Assembly: GCA_963712815.1 (NCBI GenBank) | Contig: CAVQJL010000012.1 | Span: 682,001-746,000, forward strand | Direction: 5' to 3' | DNA: 64,000 nucleotides | Origin: RPQJ01 sp963712815 | GTDB taxonomy: Bacteria > Pseudomonadota > Gammaproteobacteria > Steroidobacterales > Steroidobacteraceae | Shown: positions 54,465 to 63,857 of the stretch, piece after piece | How the letters are laid out: every line of letters starts with the position of its first letter | Numbering within the stretch: the stretch's first letter is position 1 | Made by a program: the position numbers and the translations under genes | Notes under the pieces: generated by a model | Seen by the model: the letters and a program-made list of their open reading frames with translations, nothing else | The model's database searches: none | Told to the model about the DNA's origin: nothing

Positions 54465-55532
54465 TCAGGTCTCAGGCAACGGGATTCGCGTGTTGCACTC
54501 GTTGCCGCAGCGATGCACCGTCGGCCGACTCGAGGACACCGCCTTCAGGTGGAACTCGCGGCGCGAGTAGTCCACCACGAACTTCTCGAGCGTGCCGAGC
54601 AGGTCCATGCCGATCAACAGCGCGGGCTCCTCGAGCATCGACCACACGTTGAACACGTGCAGGTCGCCGAAGCTGACCGTGAGGTTGTTGAGGCGGGCAC
54701 CCCCGATGTCGATCTCGGGCGCCTCGAACGACAGCGCCTGCCCAAGCTGCTGGGTCGCGCCGACGACCGTGGTGGGTACCGCCTCGTGCGGCCGCCTCGC
54801 CTTCTGTCCCAGCGCCGCCCGCAGCGCCTCGTTGCCGAGGCTGCGCTCGGCGCCGGTGTCGAGGATCGCCTTCACCGGCACCCGACCGACCTGCCCCTCG
54901 ACGAGCAGCAGCCCGCCGCGCTGCAGCCACGCGGGCACGACCAGGAAGCCGCGCTGCGCACGCCGCCCGCTCGAACGGCGAATGGTCACGCGATCCCGGC
55001 CGAAATCGACCTCGATACGTGCGTCCTGCAGGCAGTCCACGCCGAGGATGCCGTCCGTGCCTGCGAACACCGCCGACTGGAGCACCGGCAGGCGCTGGTT
55101 CTCGAACACCAACTCGCCCACCTGCAGCGTTGCCACCTCGACCACCGGGAGCATGGCGTTCCCGGTGACGCCGTGCACGCTGACCAGGTCGCCCGCGGCC
55201 GGCACGAGTTGCAGCGCCTCCGCGGTCGCGGCGGACATGGCCGAACGATTGGCGCCCGTGTCGAGCACGAAGCGGAAGGGTCCGCGGCCGTTGATCTCGA
55301 CCTTGGCGACGATACGGCCGATCCGATCGAGTGAGGTGCGGGTGGCGTACAGAGGGCCCGACTCGGGCTGCTCGCCGGGGGCCACGGCGGGTTCGGGACT
55401 GGCGAGCGGCGGACTTGCCGCCGGCACGGGCGCGGCGGGATCGGCCGCCCGGACCGCTGCCCCGAACAACAGCAGCGCGGCGCATGCCGCCAGGGCGGAC
55501 GCCGGGACGCTGCGCGGTGATTCTCGGTCCAT
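54465..55532 (-). CDS. Exported tandem retropepsin-like aspartic protease
   Basis: 355 aa with signal peptide (ALAACAALLLFGAAVRA|ADP). Two retropepsin-type domains each carry a catalytic-type motif: FVLDTGANRSAMS near 92 and AILDTGAERSLGN near 221. Each has the later hydrophobic-Gly strand (GTDGILGVDCL; PALLIGMDLL). Most retropepsins work as dimers of single domains, so two domains on one chain could form an internal dimer, pepsin-like. Periplasmic. Substrate unknown. Confidence 0.84.
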   Translation of the reverse strand: MDRESPRSVPASALAACAALLLFGAAVRAADPAAPVPAASPPLASPEPAVAPGEQPESGPLYATRTSLDRIGRIVAKVEINGRGPFRFVLDTGANRSAMSAATAEALQLVPAAGDLVSVHGVTGNAMLPVVEVATLQVGELVFENQRLPVLQSAVFAGTDGILGVDCLQDARIEVDFGRDRVTIRRSSGRRAQRGFLVVPAWLQRGGLLLVEGQVGRVPVKAILDTGAERSLGNEALRAALGQKARRPHEAVPTTVVGATQQLGQALSFEAPEIDIGGARLNNLTVSFGDLHVFNVWSMLEEPALLIGMDLLGTLEKFVVDYSRREFHLKAVSSSRPTVHRCGNECNTRIPLPET

Positions 55533-55733
55533 GTCTGTTGTGACAGTTCCCGGGGTCGATTGGTTGCAGCCGCCTCTGGGCCGGGCATCCTCGACCGATT
55601 GTGCTCCTGAAGTCCGTCGCGGCGGGCAAGTCATTGCGGGGGGATGGCCACTCGACTGTCGAAACTGCACACTCTCGGGCGATCGGCTGGGTATGCTCCG
55701 GCCCGAATAAACGACATCCCTGAGGGGGAAATC

Positions 55734-56849
<1,116 letters not shown>

Positions 56850-56872
56850 GTTCGACTCGCGCCGCTCGAGCG

Positions 56873-56900
56873 CCCTCTCCCGGCTGCGGCCGGGAGAGGG
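56873..56900. repeat. GC-rich perfect hairpin (CCCTCTCCC-type)
   Basis: CCCTCTCCCGGC / TGCG loop / GCCGGGAGAGGG, followed by TAGGCTGAGGG. This motif type is a common intergenic repeat in Proteobacteria (recollection). There is no T-run; it may still slow RNA polymerase after ald. Confidence 0.75.
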
Positions 56901-56934
56901 TAGGCTGAGGGATCCGTTACCCAGGGATCCGCCC

Positions 56935-57819
56935 ATGGCCCAGACACCCTTTCGGGATCGCACCGTGCTGGTCACGGGTGCGTCCAGCGGCATCGGACGC
57001 GAGACCGCCCTCGCCTTCGCCGCCGCAGGCGCCAACCTCGTGCTGGTCGCGCGGCGCGCCAAGGTGCTCGCCAGGGTCGCCGCCGAGACCCGCAAGCTCG
57101 GCGCCTCGACGCTGGTCGCCACCGCCGACGTCACGCAGGCCGCGGCCGTGGCCGCCTGCTTCCGCAAGGCAGTCAAGCGCTTCGGCTCGGTGGACATCGT
57201 CATCAACAATGCCGGCGTGCTGATTCCGGCCAAGGTCGTGGACCTCGACGCCGCGGACCTGCAGCGCATGCTGGACGTGAACCTGATCGGTGCGCTGCAC
57301 GTGATGCAGGAAGCGGTCCGGCAGATGCGCAAGCAGGGTCGCGGCCAGATCGTCAACGTGGGCTCGCTCGCCGGCCGGCGTGGCTTCTCGCCGCTCGGCG
57401 GCTACTGCGCCACCAAGTTCGGGCTGGTCGGGCTCACGGAGGCATTGCGCACCGAACTCGTCGGCGAGCGCATCCACGTGTCGCTGGTGCTGCCGGGCGT
57501 GGTGGATACGCCGATGGCGAGTTCTGCGCAGCAAGACCCGGCCACCGCGGACGTCTGGCCGGGCGCGCTTACCATGCCGCCCTCCTGGGTCGTGCGGTCC
57601 ATCTTCCTCGCCATCCGCTTCCGGCTCGCGGAGATCGCCGTCCCCCCGGGCTCGGCGCTGATCGAGAAGCTCGCATCGCTCGCCCCCGGGGCGACCGACG
57701 CCCTGCTCCGCCGCGTCACCGACACGGCGCGCAGCATGAGGCGCCGGCCCACGACCCCGGCCCGAGAGCCGGACGAGATTCCACGAGCCCGCATTTCGAA
57801 CCGACGAGAGAACCGATGA
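56935..57819 (+). CDS. Short-chain dehydrogenase/reductase
   Basis: 294 aa. NAD(P)-binding VLVTGASSGIGRETALAFAAAGA, then DIVINNAGVL, the catalytic Ser in VNVGSLAGRRG and YxxxK as GGYCATKFGLVGL (Tyr and Lys present). The C-terminal 60 residues are a basic hydrophobic extension that may touch membranes. The stop overlaps the enoyl-CoA hydratase ATG (ATGA), so the two are coupled and may act on the same acyl substrate. Confidence 0.9.
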   Translation: MAQTPFRDRTVLVTGASSGIGRETALAFAAAGANLVLVARRAKVLARVAAETRKLGASTLVATADVTQAAAVAACFRKAVKRFGSVDIVINNAGVLIPAKVVDLDAADLQRMLDVNLIGALHVMQEAVRQMRKQGRGQIVNVGSLAGRRGFSPLGGYCATKFGLVGLTEALRTELVGERIHVSLVLPGVVDTPMASSAQQDPATADVWPGALTMPPSWVVRSIFLAIRFRLAEIAVPPGSALIEKLASLAPGATDALLRRVTDTARSMRRRPTTPAREPDEIPRARISNRRENR

Positions 57820-58646
57820 CCTTCGACAACCTGACCATCGAGCGCGACGGCGCCGTCGCCATCCTCTGGCTCGACCGCGCGGAAAAGCTGAACGCCCTGC
57901 ATCGACCGCTGTGGGACTCGATTCCCGCCGCCGTGGCGCAACTCGACGCCGACCCCGGGGTGCGCGCGATCGTGCTCGCCGGCCGCGGCAAGGCGTTCTG
58001 CGCCGGCATCGACCTCATCGACCACGCACCGGCGCTCGCGGGCGGCGGTGCGATCTCCGGCCGCGGCGAATCGTCCGTGGGCAAGCGCCGCGCCCTGTAC
58101 GACGACGTCCGACGCTACCAGCGGACCGCGAGCTGCTTCGCCGACACCAACAAGCCGGTCATTGCCGCGGTGCACGGCGCCTGCATCGGGGCGGGCATGG
58201 ACCTGATCACCGCGTGCGACATCCGCCTCGCCTCGACGGATGCGAAGTTCTCCGTGCGCGAAACGCGGATCGCGATGGTCGCCGACGTCGGCACGCTGCA
58301 GCGGCTGCCGCGCGTGATCGGCGACGGCCCGGCGCGCGAGATCATCTTCACGGGCCGCGACATCGACGCCGCGCGCGCCCACGCGATCGGGCTCCTGAAC
58401 GAAGTGCTGCCCGACCAGGAGTCGCTGCACGCTCAGGCGCGGCAACTCGCCCACGAGATCGCCGCCAACTCGCCGCTCGCGGTGCAGGGCTCGAAGCAGG
58501 TGCTCGGCTTCGCGGTGCGCCGCGAGGTGGACGCGGCGCTCGACTACGTGGCTTTGTGGAACTCGGCGTTCCTGCACTCGGACGACCTCACCGAGGCGAT
58601 GACCGCGTTCATGCAGCGGCGCGCGCCGCAATTCCGGGGGCAGTAG
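57816..58646 (+). CDS. Enoyl-CoA hydratase/isomerase, dienoyl-CoA isomerase-like
   Basis: 276 aa, crotonase fold. The oxyanion hole is in GKAFCAGIDL and AVHGACIGAGMDLITACDIRL. The stretch MVADVGTLQRLPRVIGDGPARE matches the ADVGTLQRLP motif of delta(3,5)-delta(2,4)-dienoyl-CoA isomerases (ECH1-type), with its catalytic Asp, so that activity is more likely than plain hydration. It would help oxidise polyunsaturated fatty acids. Coupled to the SDR gene by a 4-nt overlap. Confidence 0.87.
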   Translation: MTFDNLTIERDGAVAILWLDRAEKLNALHRPLWDSIPAAVAQLDADPGVRAIVLAGRGKAFCAGIDLIDHAPALAGGGAISGRGESSVGKRRALYDDVRRYQRTASCFADTNKPVIAAVHGACIGAGMDLITACDIRLASTDAKFSVRETRIAMVADVGTLQRLPRVIGDGPAREIIFTGRDIDAARAHAIGLLNEVLPDQESLHAQARQLAHEIAANSPLAVQGSKQVLGFAVRREVDAALDYVALWNSAFLHSDDLTEAMTAFMQRRAPQFRGQ

Positions 58647-58679
58647 TCGCGTCGTTCATACCTGCGCTTTCGGTGGCCT

Positions 58680-58806
58680 GCGCGGCATCCGGCCAGGAAG
58701 GTCAGGATGCGCGGGGACGCCGTGAATACGTCCCTGTAGGCTCGCGCGCCGCGTCCCTGCGGCGCGACGCCCCGCCCACCCTGACCTTCCTGGCCGGATG
58801 CCGCGC
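58680..58806. repeat. Palindromic element B: 53-bp core with perfect 27-bp arms
   Basis: Outer arms 58680-58706 and 58780-58806 are perfect inverted copies (GCGCGGCATCCGGCCAGGAA...), extending to 37 bp with two mismatches. The core (58717-58769, 53 bp) starts ACGCCGTGAATACGTCCCTG and holds a GCCGC / GCGGC hairpin. It shares 42 of 53 positions by eye with element C (whose core is reversed); the arms do not match those of C or A. Confidence 0.88.
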
Positions 58807-58870
58807 CGACGTCGCGGCGGTTGCGTAACGAGCCGCAATTCCCGGCCGCAGATGCCAGCCACCACCGCAA

Positions 58871-58985
58871 GGACCGGCGGGCGGGGTGAAGATCCGCGGG
58901 GCGTCGCGCGACATGGATGTCGCGCGCGAGCCTACAGGGACGTATTCACGGCGTCCCCGCGGATCTTCACCCCGCCCGCCGGTCC
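58871..58985. repeat. Palindromic element C: reversed 53-bp core with perfect 31-bp arms
   Basis: Arms 58871-58901 and 58955-58985 are perfect inverted copies (GGACCGGCGGGCGGGGTGAA...). The core 58902-58954 is the reverse complement of the element-B type: its last 31 positions on the minus strand are identical to B (ACGCCGTGAATACGTCCCTG onwards), and the hairpin at the other end differs. Arms are unlike those of A and B. Confidence 0.88.
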
Positions 58986-59020
58986 GGACTACGGGGGCCT
59001 CGGCGATGTCTGCGACCGTC

Positions 59021-60727
59021 CTACGCGGACTTCTGCTGCGCCGCGACCTCCGCGTCCCGCAGTTCGCGGCGCAGGATCTTGCCGACGTTGGTCTTCGGCA
59101 GCGCGTCGCGGAACACGATGAACTTCGGCTTCTTGTAGCCCGTCAGGTTCTGCTTGCAGAAGTCCATGAGCTCGGCCTCGGTGAGCGCCGGGTTCTTGCG
59201 GACCACGAACACCTTAACCGCCTCGCCCGACTTCGCGTCCGGCACGCCGATGGCCGCGCACTCGACCACGCCAGGGTGCATGGCGACCACGCCCTCGACC
59301 TCGTTCGGGTACACGTTGAACCCGGAGACGATGATCATGTCCTTCTTGCGGTCCACGATCTTCGTGTAGCCGTCCTCGTCCATGATCCCAATGTCGCCGG
59401 ACTTGAAGAAACCGTCCGGCGTCATGACCTTGGCGGTCTCGTCGGGACGGTTCCAGTAGCCGGCCATCACCTGCGGGCCGCGGATCGCGATCTCGCCCGG
59501 CTGCCCGAGCGGCACGGGCTGGCCCGAGTCGTCCAGGATGGCAATCTCGGTGCTGGACACCGGAAGTCCGATCGTGCCGTTGTACTCGCGGGCCACGACG
59601 GGGTTCGATGTGGCCACCGGCGAGGTCTCGGACAGGCCGTAACCCTCGACGATTGGCACGCCGGTGAGCTTGATCCACTTCTCCGCCACCGCTTGCTGCA
59701 CTGCCATGCCACCGCCGTTCGCGATGCGCAAGGAGGAGAAATCGAGCCGCCTGAAGTCGGGGCTCTCGGCCAATGCGTTGAACAGCGTGTTCACGCCCGG
59801 GATGACGTTGAACGGGTACTTGGCGAGTTCCCTGGCAAAGCCGGGGATGTCGCGGGGATTGGCGATCAGCACGTTCAATGAGCCCAGGCGCAAACCGCCG
59901 AGGCAGTTCACCGTCAGCGCAAACACGTGGTACAGGGGCAGCGCGCAGATATAGACGAGCTGCTCGGGAACCGGCCCGCGGCTGGTGTCCTTGAGCGCGG
60001 GCTGCACCCAGGCCTCGAGCTGAAGGACGTTGGCGATCAGGTTGCGGTGGGTGAGCGTCGCTCCCTTCGAGACGCCGGTCGTTCCGCCGGTGTACTGCAG
60101 GAACGCGACGTCCTGCGGACCGACCGGTACCGGGGTGAGCTTGCGCTCGGCGCCCGCTTCGAGAGCGTCGCCGAAGCGCAGGTGTCCGGGCAGCGAGAAG
60201 GTCGGCACCATCTTCTTGATGCGGCGCACCGCGAAATTCACGATCGCGCCCTTCGGGAAGCCGAGCAGGTCGCCGATCGAGGCCACGACGACGTGTTTCA
60301 CGGCCGTCCTGGCGATCACCTGCTCCAGCGTCGCCGCGAAGTTCTCGAGGATCACGATCGCCTCGGCGCCCGAATCCTTGAGCTGGTGCTCGAGCTCTCG
60401 TGGCGTGTAGAGCGGGTTGACGTTGACCACGACATAGCCCGCACGCAGCACGCCCGCGAGCGCGATCGGGTACTGCACGACGTTCGGCATCATGATCGCG
60501 ACGCGCGCGCCGCGCGCGAGACCTAGCCCCTGCAGCCACGCGCCGAACCCGGCCGACAGACGCTCGACCTCGGCGAAGGTGAAGCGACGGTCCATGAACG
60601 CATAGGCGTCGCGCTTCGCGTATTTCGCGAAGCCCTCCTCCATGAGCTGCACCAGCGACGAGTACTGGTCCACGTTGACGTCGGCGGGTACGCCGGGCGG
60701 ATAGTGCTTGAGCCAGAAGCGATCCAT
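59021..60727 (-). CDS. fadD: Long-chain fatty acid-CoA ligase
   Basis: 568 aa, ANL superfamily. The AMP-binding P-loop is YTGGTTGVSKGATLTH; A5 is VEGYGLSETSP; A8 is GFFKSGDIGIMDEDGYTKIVDR with RKKDMIIVSGFNVYP, and the catalytic Lys is in NVGKILRREL. It activates fatty acids to acyl-CoA for beta-oxidation and fits the SDR and dienoyl-CoA isomerase across the palindromes. A strong GGAGGGGAG ribosome site precedes the ATG at 60727; an upstream Met was rejected. Confidence 0.95.
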   Translation of the reverse strand: MDRFWLKHYPPGVPADVNVDQYSSLVQLMEEGFAKYAKRDAYAFMDRRFTFAEVERLSAGFGAWLQGLGLARGARVAIMMPNVVQYPIALAGVLRAGYVVVNVNPLYTPRELEHQLKDSGAEAIVILENFAATLEQVIARTAVKHVVVASIGDLLGFPKGAIVNFAVRRIKKMVPTFSLPGHLRFGDALEAGAERKLTPVPVGPQDVAFLQYTGGTTGVSKGATLTHRNLIANVLQLEAWVQPALKDTSRGPVPEQLVYICALPLYHVFALTVNCLGGLRLGSLNVLIANPRDIPGFARELAKYPFNVIPGVNTLFNALAESPDFRRLDFSSLRIANGGGMAVQQAVAEKWIKLTGVPIVEGYGLSETSPVATSNPVVAREYNGTIGLPVSSTEIAILDDSGQPVPLGQPGEIAIRGPQVMAGYWNRPDETAKVMTPDGFFKSGDIGIMDEDGYTKIVDRKKDMIIVSGFNVYPNEVEGVVAMHPGVVECAAIGVPDAKSGEAVKVFVVRKNPALTEAELMDFCKQNLTGYKKPKFIVFRDALPKTNVGKILRRELRDAEVAAQQKSA

Positions 60728-60850
60728 GATCTCCCCTCCGTTCGAAAACAGTCTTTTCCTGCGCGTGTCCGCTAACTTGCCCTGCGCAGTGCGCGATCGC
60801 AATCCGCAGAAACGCCGGCCTCGTCCGCTTGTTGCGATGCAGCAGCGGGA

Positions 60851-61669
60851 TCAGGGCGAGCGCTCCGACGCCGGCAGGTCGGCCGCGACCATCACGCGGC
60901 GGATCGGGACGTGCTGCGCGGGCTGCTCGTAGAACCCGAGCGGACCGCCGCCTCGCGGCAACGCGGCGAGCCGCTCCATGCCCTGCACGACACGACCCAC
61001 GAGCGCGATGTTGCGGTCGAGCTGGCGCGGCGCGTGCCCGATCACGACGTACAGCTCCGCTCCGTTGCCGCTGTCCAGCTCGTTGCCGCGTCCGGCGCCA
61101 ACCATCGCGTAGCAGTGCGCGAGCCACGCCTGCCCGGCCCGCCGATCGCGCGCAGCCGGGAAGCCGCCCGAGAATCCGGCCTCGGGCGCATAGCCGTCCG
61201 GGTCGGCCATCGGCGTGAACGGCAACCGTCCGTCGAGCGGTACCGTGAATTCCGGCGGCAACGTCGCGCGCGCCGCCCCGAGCGGGCGCTTGCCGGCGGG
61301 GTCGCCCCACTGCACGACGAAGTTGTCCTGCGCGCGAACGATTGCGAGCCCGTCGTAGTAGCCCTGCCGCACCAGCCGCAGGACGTTCGCCGCGTGCTCG
61401 GGCGCGAACGACGGCGCCAGCTCGATCACGATGCGTCCGGAATCGAGCTCGAGATAGAGGGTGTGCGCGGCATCGAGAGAGCGCCATTCGGCGGGCCCGG
61501 CAGCCGCCATCACCTCGGCCACGGTGCGACCCGCCGGCGGCGGCACAGTGCCATCGTTCGCACCGGCGAGCATTGCGGCGCTGCAGAGGACGACACCCGC
61601 CGCGGCCGGGGCGGTCCATCCGCGGTAGCGGGTTCGCGCCGCGCTTCGTGCTCTCTTGCCGACGGTCAC
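60851..61669 (-). CDS. Exported cyclophilin-type peptidyl-prolyl isomerase
   Basis: 272 aa. A GTG start gives a signal peptide (GWTAPAAAGVVLCSAAMLAGA). The cyclophilin core follows: LYLELDSGRIVIELAPSFAPEHAANVLRLVRQGYYDGLAIVRAQDNFVVQWGDP. The usual FHRV near the active site reads LAIVRA, and a long insert (about 115-190) is present, so the enzyme may be divergent. It would help fold envelope proteins. Upstream of fadD with a 123-nt gap. Confidence 0.83.
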   Translation of the reverse strand: MTVGKRARSAARTRYRGWTAPAAAGVVLCSAAMLAGANDGTVPPPAGRTVAEVMAAAGPAEWRSLDAAHTLYLELDSGRIVIELAPSFAPEHAANVLRLVRQGYYDGLAIVRAQDNFVVQWGDPAGKRPLGAARATLPPEFTVPLDGRLPFTPMADPDGYAPEAGFSGGFPAARDRRAGQAWLAHCYAMVGAGRGNELDSGNGAELYVVIGHAPRQLDRNIALVGRVVQGMERLAALPRGGGPLGFYEQPAQHVPIRRVMVAADLPASERSP

Positions 61670-61741
61670 TGGTTCGGGACTTAACGCAGGGGCGAGTGGC
61701 CGATGGTATCCAGCGCGCGGCGGTTCGGCCAATATTCGCAC

Positions 61742-62674
61742 ATGCAAGACGTCCTGCTGCTGGGCCCGCAGTTCCGCGCCCCCAACCTGCGCGAGGCGCT
61801 CGGACGAGCCGGCCTGCGGGGGCCGGTGGCCACGATCACCGCCGGATGGCAGGAACGCGAGGGCGAGCTCGGCGCACTCGAGGAGCACCTCGGCGAACCC
61901 GCACGCGACCTGCGCCTGTACGAACGGGCCGAGGCGGTCTTCGTGCGCGAACCTGGGCTGCACGAGGCGTACCGGGCCCGCCAGAACGAGCTGCGACGAC
62001 TGCAGGACCTCTACCGCGTGCGCCTCGACCACGCCAAGGCGGCTGCGCGCGAGTTGCTGCGGTCGGACGACGACTCGCCCATGGCGCGGAAGGCCCGCCG
62101 TTCGGCCATCGCGGACCTGCGTCGCCTCGATGCCGGGCACCTGCGCGACATCCGCACGCTGCACCGCCGCTTCGACGCGGACTGGAACACGGAGCGTCGC
62201 CCGGTCCTCGCAGGGCAGTTCGCCGAACTCGAGCGGCTGATCGGCGCCGCGGGGCTGGTGTGCATCGCGGGCGGCCACGTGGCGGTTCTGGTCAATCGCC
62301 TCAAGCTCTTCGGCCTCGAGCGCGCGCTGCGCGGCAAGCCGGTGGTCGCATGGTCGGCCGGGGCCATGGCGCTCGCCGAGCGCGTCGTGCTGTTCCACGA
62401 TCATCCGCCGCAGGGCGCCGGAAACGCCGAGGTGTTCGAGGCGGGTCTCGCGCTGGTGCGCGGCACGGTGTTCCTGCCGCATGCCTCGGCACGTCTCGCG
62501 ACGTCCGACCCCACGCGGGTCGCGCTGCTCGCGCGGCGTCTCGCGCCTTCCACGTGCTACACGCTCGACGACGGCTGTCACCTGTTGTGGCGCCGAGGCG
62601 AACTCGCCGACGCCGCGGGCTCGCAACGTCTCACGCGCACGGGGCGTATCGTGCCGGCCGGAGCCCGCGCGTGA
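61742..62674 (+). CDS. Class I glutamine-amidotransferase-like / peptidase S51-like protein
   Basis: 310 aa. The nucleophile elbow is in PVVAWSAGAMALAERVVLF (Ser at about 205), as in cyanophycinase and peptidase E, preceded by IGAAGLVCIAGGHVAVLV. A helical Arg-rich insert (about 80-160) sits in the middle. It has no signal peptide. The reaction is unknown; by fold a serine hydrolase acting on small peptides or esters. Its stop overlaps the GTG of the esterase gene (GTGA). Confidence 0.7.
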   Translation: MQDVLLLGPQFRAPNLREALGRAGLRGPVATITAGWQEREGELGALEEHLGEPARDLRLYERAEAVFVREPGLHEAYRARQNELRRLQDLYRVRLDHAKAAARELLRSDDDSPMARKARRSAIADLRRLDAGHLRDIRTLHRRFDADWNTERRPVLAGQFAELERLIGAAGLVCIAGGHVAVLVNRLKLFGLERALRGKPVVAWSAGAMALAERVVLFHDHPPQGAGNAEVFEAGLALVRGTVFLPHASARLATSDPTRVALLARRLAPSTCYTLDDGCHLLWRRGELADAAGSQRLTRTGRIVPAGARA

Positions 62675-63809
62675 CCCGCCCGCGCGATGCGGCGCCGCGG
62701 CGCGTTCCCTCGCCCGCCGAAGCGGCGCTGGCCGCCGCGCGACGTTCGCCGATCGTCGATCCGGGCGGCGTCACGTTCGTCTATCACGGCGCGGCGGACG
62801 CGGTGAACCTGCGCTGCTGGATCCACGGCCTGCCGGCGAGCCAGCCCTTCGAGCGCGTCGGCGAGTCCGACCTCTGGGTGCTGCGGGTCGAGCTGCCGGA
62901 GAACTCGCGCATCGAGTACAAGTTCGAGGTCGTGCGCGACGGGCAGGAGGAATGGATACTCGACCCGCTCAATCCGCTGCAGGCCGCGCGACCCGTTCGG
63001 CGCCAACTCGGTCGGCACAGGGGCATGGCTACGAGCGTCCGGAGTGGACGCTCGCCGACCCGGCGGCGCGACCGGGAACGGTGGACGAGGTCGCGATGCA
63101 CAGCGCCGCGCTCGGCGACGATCGGCACGTGGGCGTCTACCTGCCGGCGCGCTTCCGGCGCAGCCGCCGCTACCCGCTGCTCGTCGTGCACGACGGCTAC
63201 GACTACCTGCGCTACGCCAGCCTGCAGACGTGGTGCTCGACAACCTGATCCACCGGCTCGAGATCCCGCCGCTGATCGTCGCCCTGACGCAGTCGCCCGA
63301 CCGGCTGGTCGAGTACGCGGGCCACGATGGACACGCGCGATTCATCGCCGAGGAGCTGCTGCCGCAGCTGGCCCGCGACTTTCCGCTGCATTCGAGCCCG
63401 GCGGCCCGCGGCCTGATGGGCGCGAGCTTCGGCGCGGTCGCCTCGCTGCCACCGCCTGGCGCCACCCGGGGGTGTTCGGGCGGCTGCTGCTGCAGTCGGG
63501 CTCGTTCGCGTTCTCCGACATCGGCCATCACCGGCGCGCGACCGACCTTCGACCCGGTCGTCGAAGTTCGTCAACGAGTTCCGCAGGCACCCGGGCCGGC
63601 CGGCCGAGCGCATGTACCTCTCAGCTGCGGCATCTACGAGTCGCTGATCTACGAGAACCGCTCCTGGTGCCGCTGCTGCGCCAGCCACGGGCATGGAGGT
63701 GCGCTACGACGAGGCGCGCGACGGCCACAACTGGGAGAACTGGCGCGACCGGCTGCGCGCGGCGCTCTCCTGGCTCTTCCCCGGCCCGCTCTGGATGGTC
63801 TACGAATAA
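62671..63809 (+). pseudogene. Alpha/beta-hydrolase (enterochelin-esterase-like), many frameshifts
   Basis: The family sequence is complete if read across frames. Frame 1, 62671 to about 62989: VTFVYHGAADAVNLRCWIHG, an early-set N-domain. A short stretch in the next frame: FGANSV. Third frame, to about 63230: GHGYERPEWTLADPAARPG and YPLLVVHDGYDYLRYASL. Next: LDNLIHRLEIPPLIVALTQ and the nucleophile RGLMGASFGAVASL. Then HPGVFGRLLLQSGSFAFSDI, and the end EVRYDEARDGHNWENWRDRL ... WMVYE. About eight single-base shifts occur, with no stop codons or lost motifs. That pattern looks like sequence error rather than decay. If intact: a cytoplasmic esterase of about 380 aa. Confidence 0.72.
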
Positions 63810-63857
63810 GCAACGACGCTGCCGCCGGCAGGCCAGGACTGTAGAGGGACTCGCACA

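Larger units (their letters stand above)
58647..59020. other. Gene-free convergent spacer holding palindromic elements B and C
   Basis: The 374-bp gap between the enoyl-CoA hydratase gene and fadD, which converge, is mostly taken up by two palindromic elements with the shared 53-bp core in opposite orientations. No T-run terminator and no gene-like frame was seen. Confidence 0.75.

Noticed and set aside
58680..58806. Element B as a bidirectional rho-independent terminator
   Set aside because: The stem is strong but no T-run follows on either strand, and a shared 53-bp core in the loop is not needed for termination. Some termination effect is still possible.
58656..58914. Short open frames inside the palindromic elements
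   Set aside because: They arise from the GC-rich inverted arms and have no start signal or homology clue.
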